64,000 bases of DNA from Alteromonas sp. RKMC-009 (lineage in GTDB: Bacteria; Pseudomonadota; Gammaproteobacteria; Enterobacterales; Alteromonadaceae): positions 4,774,001 to 4,838,000 of the forward strand of contig NZ_CP031010.1 in assembly GCF_003584565.2 (NCBI RefSeq), read 5' to 3'. Shown piece by piece: positions 9,218 to 18,010 of the stretch. Position numbers and translations under genes: made by a program. The notes beneath the pieces were generated by a model. That model did no database searches. It was not told the origin of the DNA and saw only the letters and a list, made by a program, of their open reading frames with translations. The first letter of the stretch is position 1, and each line of letters opens with the position of its first letter.

Positions 9218-9763
9218 TTACGCAGAAAACAAATCTGGGTAATTGAACTTCGCCATGGCCAGTGTGATAGCAAGTTCGTAAACACTCTGGCGGGTGGCGA
9301 GGTGGTTGGTGAGCAGACCGATTGCCCCGCCTTTCTGTTTAATGTTGTCCGTATCAAACAGCTTATCCATCAACGGGCCCAATTCTTCACCGGCCTCTAG
9401 TGCAGTGAAGACTGACGGAGGCAAAGGCAGGTTTGCACTGCGTCCCACAGACCAGATGCCCTGATGATAAATGGCAACAAAAGCAAACGTGGCCGGGCCG
9501 TCGTCAAACATATCGACACCGCCTTCAATGGCGATGAACCAGTCCTGCGCTTTTGACCGCTCGTCCGCTTCAGCGAGACAGGCTTTGACCCTGTTTACAG
9601 CACCGTCGCGGGTTTGCGCAGTATTTATGGGCTGGTCCGGCACACCACTTGGCACATTCACGCCAATAGCTTCAAGGGCAGGCAATTGCAGGGATAAACT
9701 CAACGCATTACGGGCTGCATTCAGTTTTACCGGATTTTTCGAACCCACAATGCAAACCGTCAT
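9218..9763 (-). CDS. yjjX: Inosine/xanthosine triphosphatase YjjX
   Basis: This housecleaning enzyme hydrolyses the non-canonical nucleotides ITP and XTP. The N-terminus CIVGSKNPVKLNAARNAL is the family hallmark. GVPDQPINTAQTRDGAVNRV, WFIAIEGGVD and GGAIGLLTNHLATRQSVYE follow in order. At 181 residues it is of normal length. A GGAG ribosome site precedes the ATG. It lies one base after the stop of yrfG, so the two genes are likely co-transcribed, and both act on purine nucleotides. Confidence 0.93.
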   Translation of the reverse strand: MTVCIVGSKNPVKLNAARNALSLSLQLPALEAIGVNVPSGVPDQPINTAQTRDGAVNRVKACLAEADERSKAQDWFIAIEGGVDMFDDGPATFAFVAIYHQGIWSVGRSANLPLPPSVFTALEAGEELGPLMDKLFDTDNIKQKGGAIGLLTNHLATRQSVYELAITLAMAKFNYPDLFSA

Positions 9764-9764
9764 G

Positions 9765-10469
9765 TTATTTCTCCACCGGAAACTGGCGAATTTCGTCCAG
9801 CAAGGTGCGGTAATCGGTTACGGCTGGGAATGCTTCAATGTCACGAACAGGTTGCTGACTGTCGGGATTACTCACGGCCAGCAGGTGGCTGATCCCGAAC
9901 TTTTTCGCCGCCTGCAAAATAGTGATGCTGTCATCGACAAATAATGTGCGGGCGGGATCAAACTGTAATCTGGCCTGAAGCTGCTTCCATAAATTCTGAG
10001 ACTCCTTCGTCACACCAAACTCATGGGTACTGATCAACGTATCAATGTGAGCATCCAGCCGCGTATGTTCCACCTTCAATGAAAGACTGTCCGGATGAGC
10101 ATTGGTTACCAGCACCACATTCCGGCCGGTTTCATGAAGGGCATCAAGGAAAGGCAGTGTATCATCGCGCATGGAAATTAAGTGCTCAACTTCCCGTTTG
10201 GCAGCCATAATGTCCATGTTTAACTGCTCAGCCCAGTAATCCAGACAATACCATTGGATCTGCCCCATGACACGCTGATAATGCGCCATCATTGTGGCTT
10301 TGCACTCTTCAACGGGCTTTCCGCTCCGTTCAGCGATTTTCTTTGGTAAATGTTCGATCCAAAAGTGATTATCGAAGTGTAAATCCAGTAAGGTTCCGTC
10401 CATGTCGAGCAGAACTGTGTCGATTTCACTCCAGGGTAGAAATGGCAAGCGATTTTCCTTCAAATACAT
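9765..10469 (-). CDS. yrfG: GMP/IMP nucleotidase YrfG (HAD family)
   Basis: This HAD-superfamily phosphatase belongs to the group that dephosphorylates GMP and IMP. Motif I is DTVLLDMDGTLLDL, motif II is VLVTNAHP and motif IV is TLFVDDSI. The ATG at 10469 gives 234 residues, close to the E. coli protein. An upstream extension to 10559 is open but would overlap the divergent nudE gene and has no family resemblance. The yrfG/nudE pairing is also seen in E. coli. Confidence 0.92.
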   Translation of the reverse strand: MYLKENRLPFLPWSEIDTVLLDMDGTLLDLHFDNHFWIEHLPKKIAERSGKPVEECKATMMAHYQRVMGQIQWYCLDYWAEQLNMDIMAAKREVEHLISMRDDTLPFLDALHETGRNVVLVTNAHPDSLSLKVEHTRLDAHIDTLISTHEFGVTKESQNLWKQLQARLQFDPARTLFVDDSITILQAAKKFGISHLLAVSNPDSQQPVRDIEAFPAVTDYRTLLDEIRQFPVEK

Positions 10470-10518
10470 TAAGCTTAAGCATTGGTTGTCATCATAACGA
10501 AAGTTGTAACGGATAAAC

Positions 10519-11082
10519 ATGAGTAAAATCGATCCCGCCAAAACATTGCCGCAAATCAAACACCGGGAAATTGTTGCCCGCAGTCGTTTATTTAAAGTCG
10601 AAAGGCTGGATCTTACTTTCTCAAACGGTGCCGAGCGTCAGTTCGAGCGCATGGCTGGTAGCGGCCGTGGCGCTGTGATGATTGTGCCGATGTTAGATGA
10701 CAATACTATGGTGCTTATCCGCGAATATGCTGCGGGCACACATACCTACGAGCTGGGTTTTCCGAAGGGTCTTATTGATCCGGGTGAAACCCCCGTTGAG
10801 GCAGCAAACCGTGAGCTCCAGGAAGAAGCAGGTTACGCCGCCCGCGACCTGAACGTAATTCATACCGTCAGCATGGCCCCTACATTTTTCAATGCAGAAA
10901 TGACCATTGTTCTCGCCAGGGATTTATATCCGCAAACACTTGAAGGTGATGAACCGGAGCCGCTGGAGGTGGTCAACTGGCCTCTCAGCCAGGCAGATGA
11001 ACTTCTCGGCCGGGAAGATTTCAAAGAAGCCCGCTGCGTCGCCGCCTTGTTCTTAGCTCAGAAGTGGTTAAAGGAGCAATAA
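10519..11082 (+). CDS. nudE: ADP-compounds hydrolase NudE (Nudix)
   Basis: This Nudix hydrolase acts on ADP-ribose, Ap3A, NADH and similar ADP-linked compounds in characterised members. The Nudix box is complete at residues 84-106: GLIDPGETPVEAANRELQEE followed by AGY. At 187 residues it matches NudE. It is divergent from yrfG with about 50 bp between starts, and cysQ starts 4 bases after it, giving a nudE-cysQ operon as in vibrios and relatives. Confidence 0.95.
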   Translation: MSKIDPAKTLPQIKHREIVARSRLFKVERLDLTFSNGAERQFERMAGSGRGAVMIVPMLDDNTMVLIREYAAGTHTYELGFPKGLIDPGETPVEAANRELQEEAGYAARDLNVIHTVSMAPTFFNAEMTIVLARDLYPQTLEGDEPEPLEVVNWPLSQADELLGREDFKEARCVAALFLAQKWLKEQ

Positions 11083-11086
11083 CATT

Positions 11087-11923
11087 ATGCCAGACGACAC
11101 CCGCGCCTCCTTACTGGAGATAGCCAAACGTATTGCCGTTGAAGCCGGCGAAGCGGTACTTAAAGTTTACGACAAAGGCGATTTCGACGCCTACACCAAA
11201 GATGATGAGTCACCGGTAACCAGTGCCGACTACCTCGCCAACGACATCATCAACAAGCGCCTGATTGAAGCTACCCCTGACATTCCGATCCTGTCTGAAG
11301 AAAACAAACACGCCAGCCTCGCTGAGCGCGAAACATGGCAGCGTTACTGGCTTATCGATCCCATTGACGGCACGCAGGAGTTTATCGCCCGGAGCGGTGA
11401 CTTCGCCGTGAATATTGCCCTTATCGAGAACAATGAACCTACTATAGGTGTCATATTCTGGCCTCCCGGACAGTCGCTTTATTATGCCAGCAAAGATGCC
11501 GGCGCATTCAAGGAAAGTCCGGATGAGCACAAACAGATCCACGTCAGGAAGCTGGATGATCCCCATGAAAGTGTAGTGATGATTGCCATCAGCCGCCGTC
11601 AGTCACGGGACAAAGTGTTTTCCCGCATGTGTGCGAAACGGGTTTATCAAACGTTACCTTTGGGTAGCTGCTCGTTGAAATCATGCTTTATTGCCGAAGG
11701 CAAAGCTGATGTATTCATGCGTATAGGCATTACCGGCGAATGGGATACAGGTGCATCGCAATGCATCGTGTCGGAAGCCGGTGGCAGCATCCTGGCGGCA
11801 AACTTTGAGCCACTGACTTATAACCAGCGTCATACACTGGAAAACCCGGACTTTGTGGTGCTTGGTGATCAACGGGTCCCCTGGCAAGACATTGTCCAAT
11901 ATGAAAAAGGAGCGAAGGAATGA
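11087..11923 (+). CDS. cysQ: 3'(2'),5'-bisphosphate nucleotidase CysQ
   Basis: This member of the inositol monophosphatase superfamily recycles 3'-phosphoadenosine 5'-phosphate produced in sulfate assimilation. It contains the metal-binding SEEN (about residues 70-73), WLIDPIDGTQEF (Asp 91 and Asp 94) and WDTGASQCIVSEAGG near residue 220. At 278 residues it is slightly longer than the E. coli enzyme (about 246). The stop overlaps the start of the YceI gene by 4 bases. Confidence 0.94.
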   Translation: MPDDTRASLLEIAKRIAVEAGEAVLKVYDKGDFDAYTKDDESPVTSADYLANDIINKRLIEATPDIPILSEENKHASLAERETWQRYWLIDPIDGTQEFIARSGDFAVNIALIENNEPTIGVIFWPPGQSLYYASKDAGAFKESPDEHKQIHVRKLDDPHESVVMIAISRRQSRDKVFSRMCAKRVYQTLPLGSCSLKSCFIAEGKADVFMRIGITGEWDTGASQCIVSEAGGSILAANFEPLTYNQRHTLENPDFVVLGDQRVPWQDIVQYEKGAKE

Positions 11924-12489
11924 TGAAACGAACGTTACTGGCATTATCGGCGTGTATTGCTTTACCGGCCTCAGCGGCATGGACGTTAGACAGCGATACG
12001 TCCAGCCTGCATTTTTTATCTACCAAGAATGCCCAGATAACGGAAGTTCACAGCTTCGATGAATTATCCGGCACACTCAGCGATGGTGGTCAGTTATCTG
12101 TTACCGTTCCGCTGACCAGTGTGAACACCAGTATTGAATTGCGTGATACCCGCATGCAGGAAATGCTGTTTGATACCACGAACTTTGCTAATGCCACCTT
12201 CACTGCAGATGTTCCTGCTGAACTGATGAAGCTGAAAAAAGGAAGCAGCACGACGGGCTCTGTAACCGGTGAACTGGATTTACACGGCGTAAAAGCGCCG
12301 GCTACCTTTCAGGTGATTGTCAGCAAGCTGGCCAATGACAAGTTAACGGTATCTACCACAGCCCCGACTGTGATTAACGCTTCTTCTTTTAAACTGGAAG
12401 GCGGTATTCAGGCACTTCAGGATGTCGCCAAGTTAAGCAGCATCACACTGGCTGTCCCGGTGACATTTTCGGTCACGTTTGAAGAGTAA
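11920..12489 (+). CDS. YceI-family periplasmic lipid-binding protein
   Basis: This is a secreted lipocalin-like protein of the YceI family; members bind polyisoprenoid or other long lipids in the periplasm. The signal peptide is MMKRTLLALSACIALPASAA. The mature part opens with WTLDSDTSSLHFLSTKN and contains VNTSIELRDTRMQEMLFDT and the GELDLHGVKAPATF element typical of the family. It overlaps the cysQ stop by 4 bases and is the last gene of the nudE-cysQ-yceI operon. Confidence 0.92.
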   Translation: MMKRTLLALSACIALPASAAWTLDSDTSSLHFLSTKNAQITEVHSFDELSGTLSDGGQLSVTVPLTSVNTSIELRDTRMQEMLFDTTNFANATFTADVPAELMKLKKGSSTTGSVTGELDLHGVKAPATFQVIVSKLANDKLTVSTTAPTVINASSFKLEGGIQALQDVAKLSSITLAVPVTFSVTFEE

Positions 12490-12510
12490 CATTCTCTTTT
12501 TGCCATTAAT

Positions 12511-12543
12511 AACGGACAAAGCCGGCAACACGCTTTGTCCGTT
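12511..12543. terminator. Bidirectional terminator between the YceI and NHL genes
   Basis: A perfect 12-bp stem (AACGGACAAAGC / GCTTTGTCCGTT) with a 9-base loop sits in the 62-bp gap between convergent genes. Its position at the meeting point of two transcription units supports a shared terminator. The T-tracts on both sides are short. Confidence 0.75.
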
Positions 12544-12551
12544 ACCATTAT

Positions 12552-13775
12552 TTACGCATCTGGCTTACTGAACCCTGTCAGAACAAACTTCTGCACCCGC
12601 TGTCCGGTATACACTTCGGACGTATACAGATTACCGTCCTTATCCGTCTCAATGCTGTGTAACCAGGTAAACTCACCGGCATAACGACCGTTCCTGCCAA
12701 TACTTCCCAATACCTCGTAGGTGTCGTGCCAGAGGATCCAGATACGCCCGTTCATCATATCTGCCACGTAGAGATACTTATTGTCGGGAGAGAAAGCGAC
12801 AGCTGTGGCGGTGCCCAGACCGCCTGTTTCAGCGGCAATTTCCAGATTTTTTTCGAACAGAACCTGTCCTTCATCATTTTTTCTGAAGATCTGAAGTCGG
12901 TTGTTTCGCCGGTCGCACACATAAATTCTGCCGTCCTGAGACTTATCTACACAGTGGACAATGTCACCAAAATGCTCAGCCCCCGTGGACAAATCTCCGT
13001 TTCCGGATGCTGCCTGAGAAGTATCAAAACTTCCTTCACGGGTACCGCCGCCGGGCGCGTTACCCCATGCCCCCCAGGCCTGTTCAAAGTCCAGTTCCTG
13101 TTTACCTAGCCTGACTACACGCTTGTTAATATAACCATCAGCAATCATCACATCCGTGTCATCAACCACAATGTCTGCCGGGTTGCCAAGATAGTGTTCA
13201 GACGTATTACCATCCGTTTTTCCTGCTTCCCCGAACGCCTTTACAAATTCACCGTCGCGGGTATAGCTGAAAATTTGATGATCGCCTTTCCCATTGCCGC
13301 CTATCCACACTTTGCCCTCAGCATCGACATATAAACCATGCACATTCTCAGGCCAAGGACGGTCGCCTTCCGGCCCTCCCCATGAATTAAGTAACTTACC
13401 TTCAACAGAAAACTGCATGACGAAAGGTGCCGGCTCACAACAACTGGCAGAACCATTTGTCAGACCCAGTGACAGATTTGGAATAGATGCCGGGCGGTGC
13501 AATACCCAAACGGTGTTATCACGTTTGTCTACAGCCAGCCCCGGCACCTGTCCCGTTAACCAGGTTTCCGGTAACGCCGGCCAGGCGGGATCCACTGCAA
13601 ATTGAGGAATAGCATAACTGGGAGAAACATTATTTGAGTGACTGACAACGGGAATTGTCGTCGTAGTTTCACTTTGTAACGGCTCTGCCTGAACACTTAT
13701 CCAGGCGCCGCTGAAAGCCCATAGCATAGCCGCACGACGCAGCTTTACAGGTGATGAAATTGAAACAGCTCTCAT
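12552..13775 (-). CDS. Secreted NHL-repeat beta-propeller protein
   Basis: This 407-residue protein has an N-terminal signal peptide ending near WISVQA and repeated NHL-type blades. Examples are VHGLYVDAEGKVWIGGNG, GNPADIVVDDTDVMIADGY and TAVAFSPDNKYLYVADM. Such propellers resemble peptidyl-alpha-hydroxyglycine amidating lyase-like domains, but no specific catalytic residues could be assigned by eye. The start ATG at 13775 is preceded by GGGGAG with good spacing; the GTG two codons upstream is not needed. It is a single gene, convergent with the YceI operon and separated from opgH by 159 bp. Substrate and role are unknown. Confidence 0.8.
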   Translation of the reverse strand: MRAVSISSPVKLRRAAMLWAFSGAWISVQAEPLQSETTTTIPVVSHSNNVSPSYAIPQFAVDPAWPALPETWLTGQVPGLAVDKRDNTVWVLHRPASIPNLSLGLTNGSASCCEPAPFVMQFSVEGKLLNSWGGPEGDRPWPENVHGLYVDAEGKVWIGGNGKGDHQIFSYTRDGEFVKAFGEAGKTDGNTSEHYLGNPADIVVDDTDVMIADGYINKRVVRLGKQELDFEQAWGAWGNAPGGGTREGSFDTSQAASGNGDLSTGAEHFGDIVHCVDKSQDGRIYVCDRRNNRLQIFRKNDEGQVLFEKNLEIAAETGGLGTATAVAFSPDNKYLYVADMMNGRIWILWHDTYEVLGSIGRNGRYAGEFTWLHSIETDKDGNLYTSEVYTGQRVQKFVLTGFSKPDA

Positions 13776-13899
13776 AAGCACACTCCCCGGGGTTGACGAA
13801 TTTTTAGCCTAAGGGTTCAGTCTGCTATTGTGTACAAGAATTCGACGAGTAGCCGGTTTCTTCTGCTATTTTATGAGTTTACTGTATTTGATGACGGAA

Positions 13900-13919
13900 G
13901 GGTTACCAGGCAGTAACCC
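13900..13919 (-). terminator. Weak hairpin after opgH
   Basis: A 7-bp stem (GGGTTAC / GTAACCC) with a 6-base loop lies 16 bp downstream of the opgH stop on the minus strand and is followed by CTTCCGTC. The position suits a terminator, but the T-run is poor. Confidence 0.4.
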
Positions 13920-13934
13920 CCGTCAGAAAGGATA

Positions 13935-15941
13935 TCAGGCTGCGTGTTTCGCCTTTGGCCGGCTTTGAGCAAATTCTGCAATCTGTCCGTCTGTTAAGCG
14001 TTTTGGTAAAGGCGGAGCTTTGAGATCCTGCACGAACATGGTCTGATGGGTTTCGTCAGGCAGAACCGGTTGCAACGCAGGATAACCTGCAATTTCTTCT
14101 GCTGAGATAGTCGCCATGTGCTCACGTACTTCCACCAGCACCGGGGCTTCTTTTATCTCTTCCTGAATCACAAAGATCCCCAACCTACGGCAGGTTTTGC
14201 CAAACGACAAGCTGCTGGTTAAACGGATAATGGGCGCTGCAAACACCATACCGGTTAATACCGGCAGCAACCACAGGAACAGCGAAGGCGTGAAATAGAA
14301 AGTCACACCGGCCCAGATTAACCCCAAAGTGGTCATTGTTGCGGCTTTAGAAATAGCGACTTTCCATGGCACCATACGTCCTTCACGGGTTTGCGCTTCC
14401 CACTTTACCTGGTGACCAATGAATACGCTGATCACGAAGTAACTGTGGAAGAACATCATCATAGGCGCGATAAGTACGGCCATAAACAGCTCGATAAGCG
14501 CACCGGACATGAGCCTGAAAGCACCACCAAAATCTTTTCTGCGCTGTATAAGCGCCAGAATAACGCCCAGCATTTTCGGCATGAACAGCAAGGCAATGGT
14601 GCCGTAAAGCGTGGCTATCATTAACCCCTCGTGGACAATTTGCCATTCGGGGAATAATTGGTGGGCAGAAGTAAAATACACCGGGTCGATAAGCGCTTTA
14701 ACCAGCGCATCGGCAGTCCCCGCCATGAGCATCATAAATAACAGCAGCGACGACATGTAAGCAAAGGCACCGAAAGCAAAGTGCAACCGGTTCGTAGCTT
14801 TAAGTCCCTTAGTGCTTAACAATCCTAAGTGTTGAATATTCCCCTGCACCCAGCGACGGTCGCGGATAGCGTAATCTACCATGTTGCCGGGTACTTCTTC
14901 GTATGAGCCGTCAGTGTCGGTGATGAGATAACACTCCCATCCGGCACGGCGCAATAGTGCCGCTTCCACAAAATCGTGACTCAGTACATCGCCGCCAAAC
15001 GGTGCCCTGCCTTTGAGGGTAGGTAAGCCACAGTGCTGCATAAAAGGCTGCACACGGATGATGGCATTGTGACCCCAATAATTCGCGCTGTCTGTCTGCC
15101 AGAACGACAAACCGGTGGCCAGCATCGGGCTGTAGAGGTGCGCAGCAAACTGCACAAAACGCCCGAAGAATGTGTCCTGACGTACAGGCATGGGAATAGT
15201 CTGAATCATTGCCGCTTCAGGGTTAGCTTCGATACGGCGGGTCATATCCAGCACGCGGTGAGCAGACATAACACTGTCGGCATCCAACACCAGCATCGAT
15301 TCGTACTGACTGCCCCAGCGCTCACAAAAATCGGTGATGTTACCTACCTTACGGCCCCAGTTATCTTCGCGGCGGCGATAAAAAATTTGTTGGCTTTGTT
15401 CGCCAAGACGGGAAATAAGACGCTGCCAGGCTTTAAGCTCCGCTTCGGCTTTCTCCTTATCCTGGGTATCGCTCAACATATAAAAATCGTATTTGTCAGC
15501 GTACGGGGTATCGAGAATAACTTTCACACACGCTTCGAAACCAACGATAATACGGTCTGTATCTTCGTTGTACACCGGCATCACGATAGCGTGGCGTTGG
15601 GTGATGGGCGCCTGATCATCAGAGGCTTTCAATTCCCGGCGGAGTGATAACGGGTCGATATGAAAAAGCTTCAGCAGAAAGCCGATAACAGAGGTCCAGA
15701 ATGACCAGGTCAGCCAGATGAACAGCACCATACTCAGTGCTAGTTGTATCATTTCCAGCGGCGTAAACCGGTTGGGCCTGAAAATTTCAAACAGGCTGCA
15801 GCCGGCAAGGGCCGTAGACACTACGGTCAACAGCCCCATCAGCACCAGCCGCCACCGGCGGCCGTTTACTTTTAAAATTTTGTCCTTCGTGGCTATGCTA
15901 TCCGGTGCCACGGTGTTTTCCCCGGGATCATTGTGGCTCAT
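13935..15941 (-). CDS. opgH: Glucans biosynthesis glucosyltransferase OpgH (MdoH)
   Basis: This inner-membrane glycosyltransferase polymerises UDP-glucose into osmoregulated periplasmic glucan. The family-2 catalytic core is visible: VMPVYNEDTDRIIVG, LDADSVMS (a DXD-type motif), SHDFVEAALLRRAGW and the processivity motif RRWVQGNIQH. Two hydrophobic helices precede the catalytic domain and about five follow it. At about 668 residues it is much shorter than the E. coli protein (847), chiefly at the N-terminus. The ATG at 15941 is preferred because GGAG sits 8 bases upstream; the ATG at 15947 is too close to it. It overlaps the end of opgG, so the two genes are coupled. Confidence 0.93.
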   Translation of the reverse strand: MSHNDPGENTVAPDSIATKDKILKVNGRRWRLVLMGLLTVVSTALAGCSLFEIFRPNRFTPLEMIQLALSMVLFIWLTWSFWTSVIGFLLKLFHIDPLSLRRELKASDDQAPITQRHAIVMPVYNEDTDRIIVGFEACVKVILDTPYADKYDFYMLSDTQDKEKAEAELKAWQRLISRLGEQSQQIFYRRREDNWGRKVGNITDFCERWGSQYESMLVLDADSVMSAHRVLDMTRRIEANPEAAMIQTIPMPVRQDTFFGRFVQFAAHLYSPMLATGLSFWQTDSANYWGHNAIIRVQPFMQHCGLPTLKGRAPFGGDVLSHDFVEAALLRRAGWECYLITDTDGSYEEVPGNMVDYAIRDRRWVQGNIQHLGLLSTKGLKATNRLHFAFGAFAYMSSLLLFMMLMAGTADALVKALIDPVYFTSAHQLFPEWQIVHEGLMIATLYGTIALLFMPKMLGVILALIQRRKDFGGAFRLMSGALIELFMAVLIAPMMMFFHSYFVISVFIGHQVKWEAQTREGRMVPWKVAISKAATMTTLGLIWAGVTFYFTPSLFLWLLPVLTGMVFAAPIIRLTSSLSFGKTCRRLGIFVIQEEIKEAPVLVEVREHMATISAEEIAGYPALQPVLPDETHQTMFVQDLKAPPLPKRLTDGQIAEFAQSRPKAKHAA

Positions 15942-17574
15942 ACACATAGCTCCAGATTTCGCTCATTTGCGTTTCGTTCTGATTTAAAAACATGCGCATA
16001 TCGACAACCGCTTCGCCGTCGGGAATGACCAGAAATGTCACGCGAACACTTTTATCACCATCTACCTTATATACTCTGGCCTGCTCGACCTTGCCGTTAG
16101 TGGCGTCTAAAATCAGATTCACCTCATCAGGATTCAGCTTCATGCCTTCCGGTAAAGTGAAATCAACAACAAACCGGCGCACATTTCGCTCTTCCGTTGT
16201 TTCAAAGCCGGGCAGCTGACTGATCCCCTGACGGGTTCTTTCCACTGTCGCCAGACCATAAGGCATTGGCTGCTTTTCAACAGTCTTGAGTTCATATTCA
16301 AAGTAACGGTTTTCACCGGCATTGAATGGCTTCTCAGGCACCCAGTAAGCCACGATATTGTCGTTCACTTCTGAATCAGTAGGAATCTCTACGATTTCCA
16401 GCTTACCTTTGCCGAACCCTTTTTTCGGGGTTACCCACAAGCTCGGGCGCAGATGATAGTTCGCCTCGGCATCAAGGTAATTTGCGAAGTCAGTATCCCG
16501 CTGCAGCACACCAAAGCCTTTGGGAGCCACATCGCTCAGCGAGGTGATTTGTAATTTGGTCGGGTTAGTCAGAGGACGCCAGATAATTTCCCCGCTACTG
16601 TTGAGCATCATCACCCCGTCACTGTCATGCACTTCAGGACGATAGTCATCGCGGCGGATTTGCGAGTTTTCGCCATAAAGGAACATGCTGGTAAATGGTG
16701 CGACGCCAAGCTTACCCACATTCTCACGGGCAAATATCCAGCTTTTTACCTGCATGGTGGTATCTTTACCCGGCATGATTTCAAAACTGTAAGCCCCCGC
16801 AACAGACGGGCTTTCTAAACGTGCGTAAATTTTAATGGGTTGCCCTTCACGGGGTTCAACCACCCAGAACTTGGTAAAGTGGGGAAATTCCTCGCCATCC
16901 GGCATCGCCGTATCGATGGCAAGGCCGCGGGCTGAAATGCCATAAACCTGATTTTTGCCTACTAAACGAAAATACGAAGCGCCGAGAAAAACGGCGAATT
17001 CGTCCTTGTATTCTTTGTTTTTAATAGGGTAATGCAAACGAAATCCGGCATAGCCGGATTTTGCATCGGTCAGGCCGGCCAGCGACTCTGCATTCTTTTC
17101 ATAGATGAAATTATTGCTGTCAAAGGGTACGGTGTGTTCACTGTTGTCCGGAGCAATGGTGACCACTGTGACAGGTTGCTGATAGAGAAAGCCCGGGTGA
17201 AAAAATTGCATTTCATAATCATGCTCACCGTGCCACAAGGATTTCTCAGGGTTAAAGCGAATTTGACGATAGGTTTCGTAACCGATGTTTTTCAATTCGT
17301 CTGCCAGATTGTGATCATTAACCACATAATCACGTGTAGCATTTTTTTGCGCCGATTCAATAACGCGATTCAAAATAGGTTTGCCTTCCGGCAGGTTTCC
17401 GGTAGCCGTTTCATCCGCCAGACTCAATGTGCTGAAGCCCACGCAAATGCAATATACAAAGGCGCGCATAACCGCCGGGCTGATTGAGAAAAATGCGCAA
17501 AAGGATGCTACGAATGAAGTAAAAGATGGTGTCGTAATTTCCGTGTTATTCGCTAACTGTAATTGCGGCAGCAT
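15928..17574 (-). CDS. opgG: Periplasmic glucan biosynthesis protein OpgG (MdoG)
   Basis: This periplasmic protein is required, with OpgH, to make branched osmoregulated glucans. The mature protein shows family features such as VVNDHNLADELKNIGYETYRQIRF, SLWHGEHDYEMQFFHPGFLY and a C-terminal Ig-like domain with EGMKLNPDEVNLILDATNG. The start is uncertain. The ATG at 17574 has GGAG about 10 bases upstream but gives a 35-residue extension before a classical signal peptide (MRAFVYCICVGFSTLSLA). The ATG at 17469 would give 514 residues, close to E. coli OpgG, but has no clear ribosome site. It is the first gene of the opgGH operon. Confidence 0.93.
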   Translation of the reverse strand: MLPQLQLANNTEITTPSFTSFVASFCAFFSISPAVMRAFVYCICVGFSTLSLADETATGNLPEGKPILNRVIESAQKNATRDYVVNDHNLADELKNIGYETYRQIRFNPEKSLWHGEHDYEMQFFHPGFLYQQPVTVVTIAPDNSEHTVPFDSNNFIYEKNAESLAGLTDAKSGYAGFRLHYPIKNKEYKDEFAVFLGASYFRLVGKNQVYGISARGLAIDTAMPDGEEFPHFTKFWVVEPREGQPIKIYARLESPSVAGAYSFEIMPGKDTTMQVKSWIFARENVGKLGVAPFTSMFLYGENSQIRRDDYRPEVHDSDGVMMLNSSGEIIWRPLTNPTKLQITSLSDVAPKGFGVLQRDTDFANYLDAEANYHLRPSLWVTPKKGFGKGKLEIVEIPTDSEVNDNIVAYWVPEKPFNAGENRYFEYELKTVEKQPMPYGLATVERTRQGISQLPGFETTEERNVRRFVVDFTLPEGMKLNPDEVNLILDATNGKVEQARVYKVDGDKSVRVTFLVIPDGEAVVDMRMFLNQNETQMSEIWSYVYEPQ

Positions 17575-18010
17575 GGTTGACTGACTCCGGTTCAAATTTT
17601 CCTAACGGGAATATTCCGTTTCTTATTGACCGGATGATTGCAAAAGCTGATCCATGTCGTTCTGATCACATATTTACGATATTTTTCATAACCTTACCGA
17701 ATCCATCCGTAAAAGTGTGTAGAGAGTGCACAGCAAGTATTACAGACCACCGGGTAAAACAGGGGAACCTGTCTGCTCAGACAGACACTAAGGTAGTATG
17801 AACATTGAACACCATGCTTCAGACTTAGACGAGCCCTCTCACTTTCCCGTTAAAACACCAGCCTCCCGGGAATTAACATACCCATGTAAAACATAGACTT
17901 ACGCAGTCACATAAGCAAAGGGTAGCGCCAACGGAGACCGGATTGGCAAAAAGATTGCTGAACAGGCCACTGACAGTGGATTTTCTTTTTGCATATTTAA
18001 GGAGTTTTCT
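17575..18010. other. 436-bp divergent regulatory gap upstream of opgG and the outer-membrane barrel gene
   Basis: No convincing gene was seen here; the open frames are short and lack ribosome sites. The region must hold the promoters of opgG (leftward) and the barrel gene (rightward). The rightward gene has AAGGAG 8 bases before its ATG. A 16-bp palindrome lies at 17769-17784 and is listed separately. Confidence 0.6.
17769..17784. promoter_or_regulatory. 16-bp palindrome between opgG and the barrel gene
   Basis: Perfect arms CTGTCTG and CAGACAG flank a 2-base centre. It lies in a long divergent intergenic region and could be an operator or part of a transcript hairpin. No known regulator motif was recognised. 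Confidence 0.35.

Noticed and set aside
15033..15647. 204-codon frame antisense to opgH
   Set aside because: It lies opposite the glycosyltransferase core and has no independent evidence for coding.
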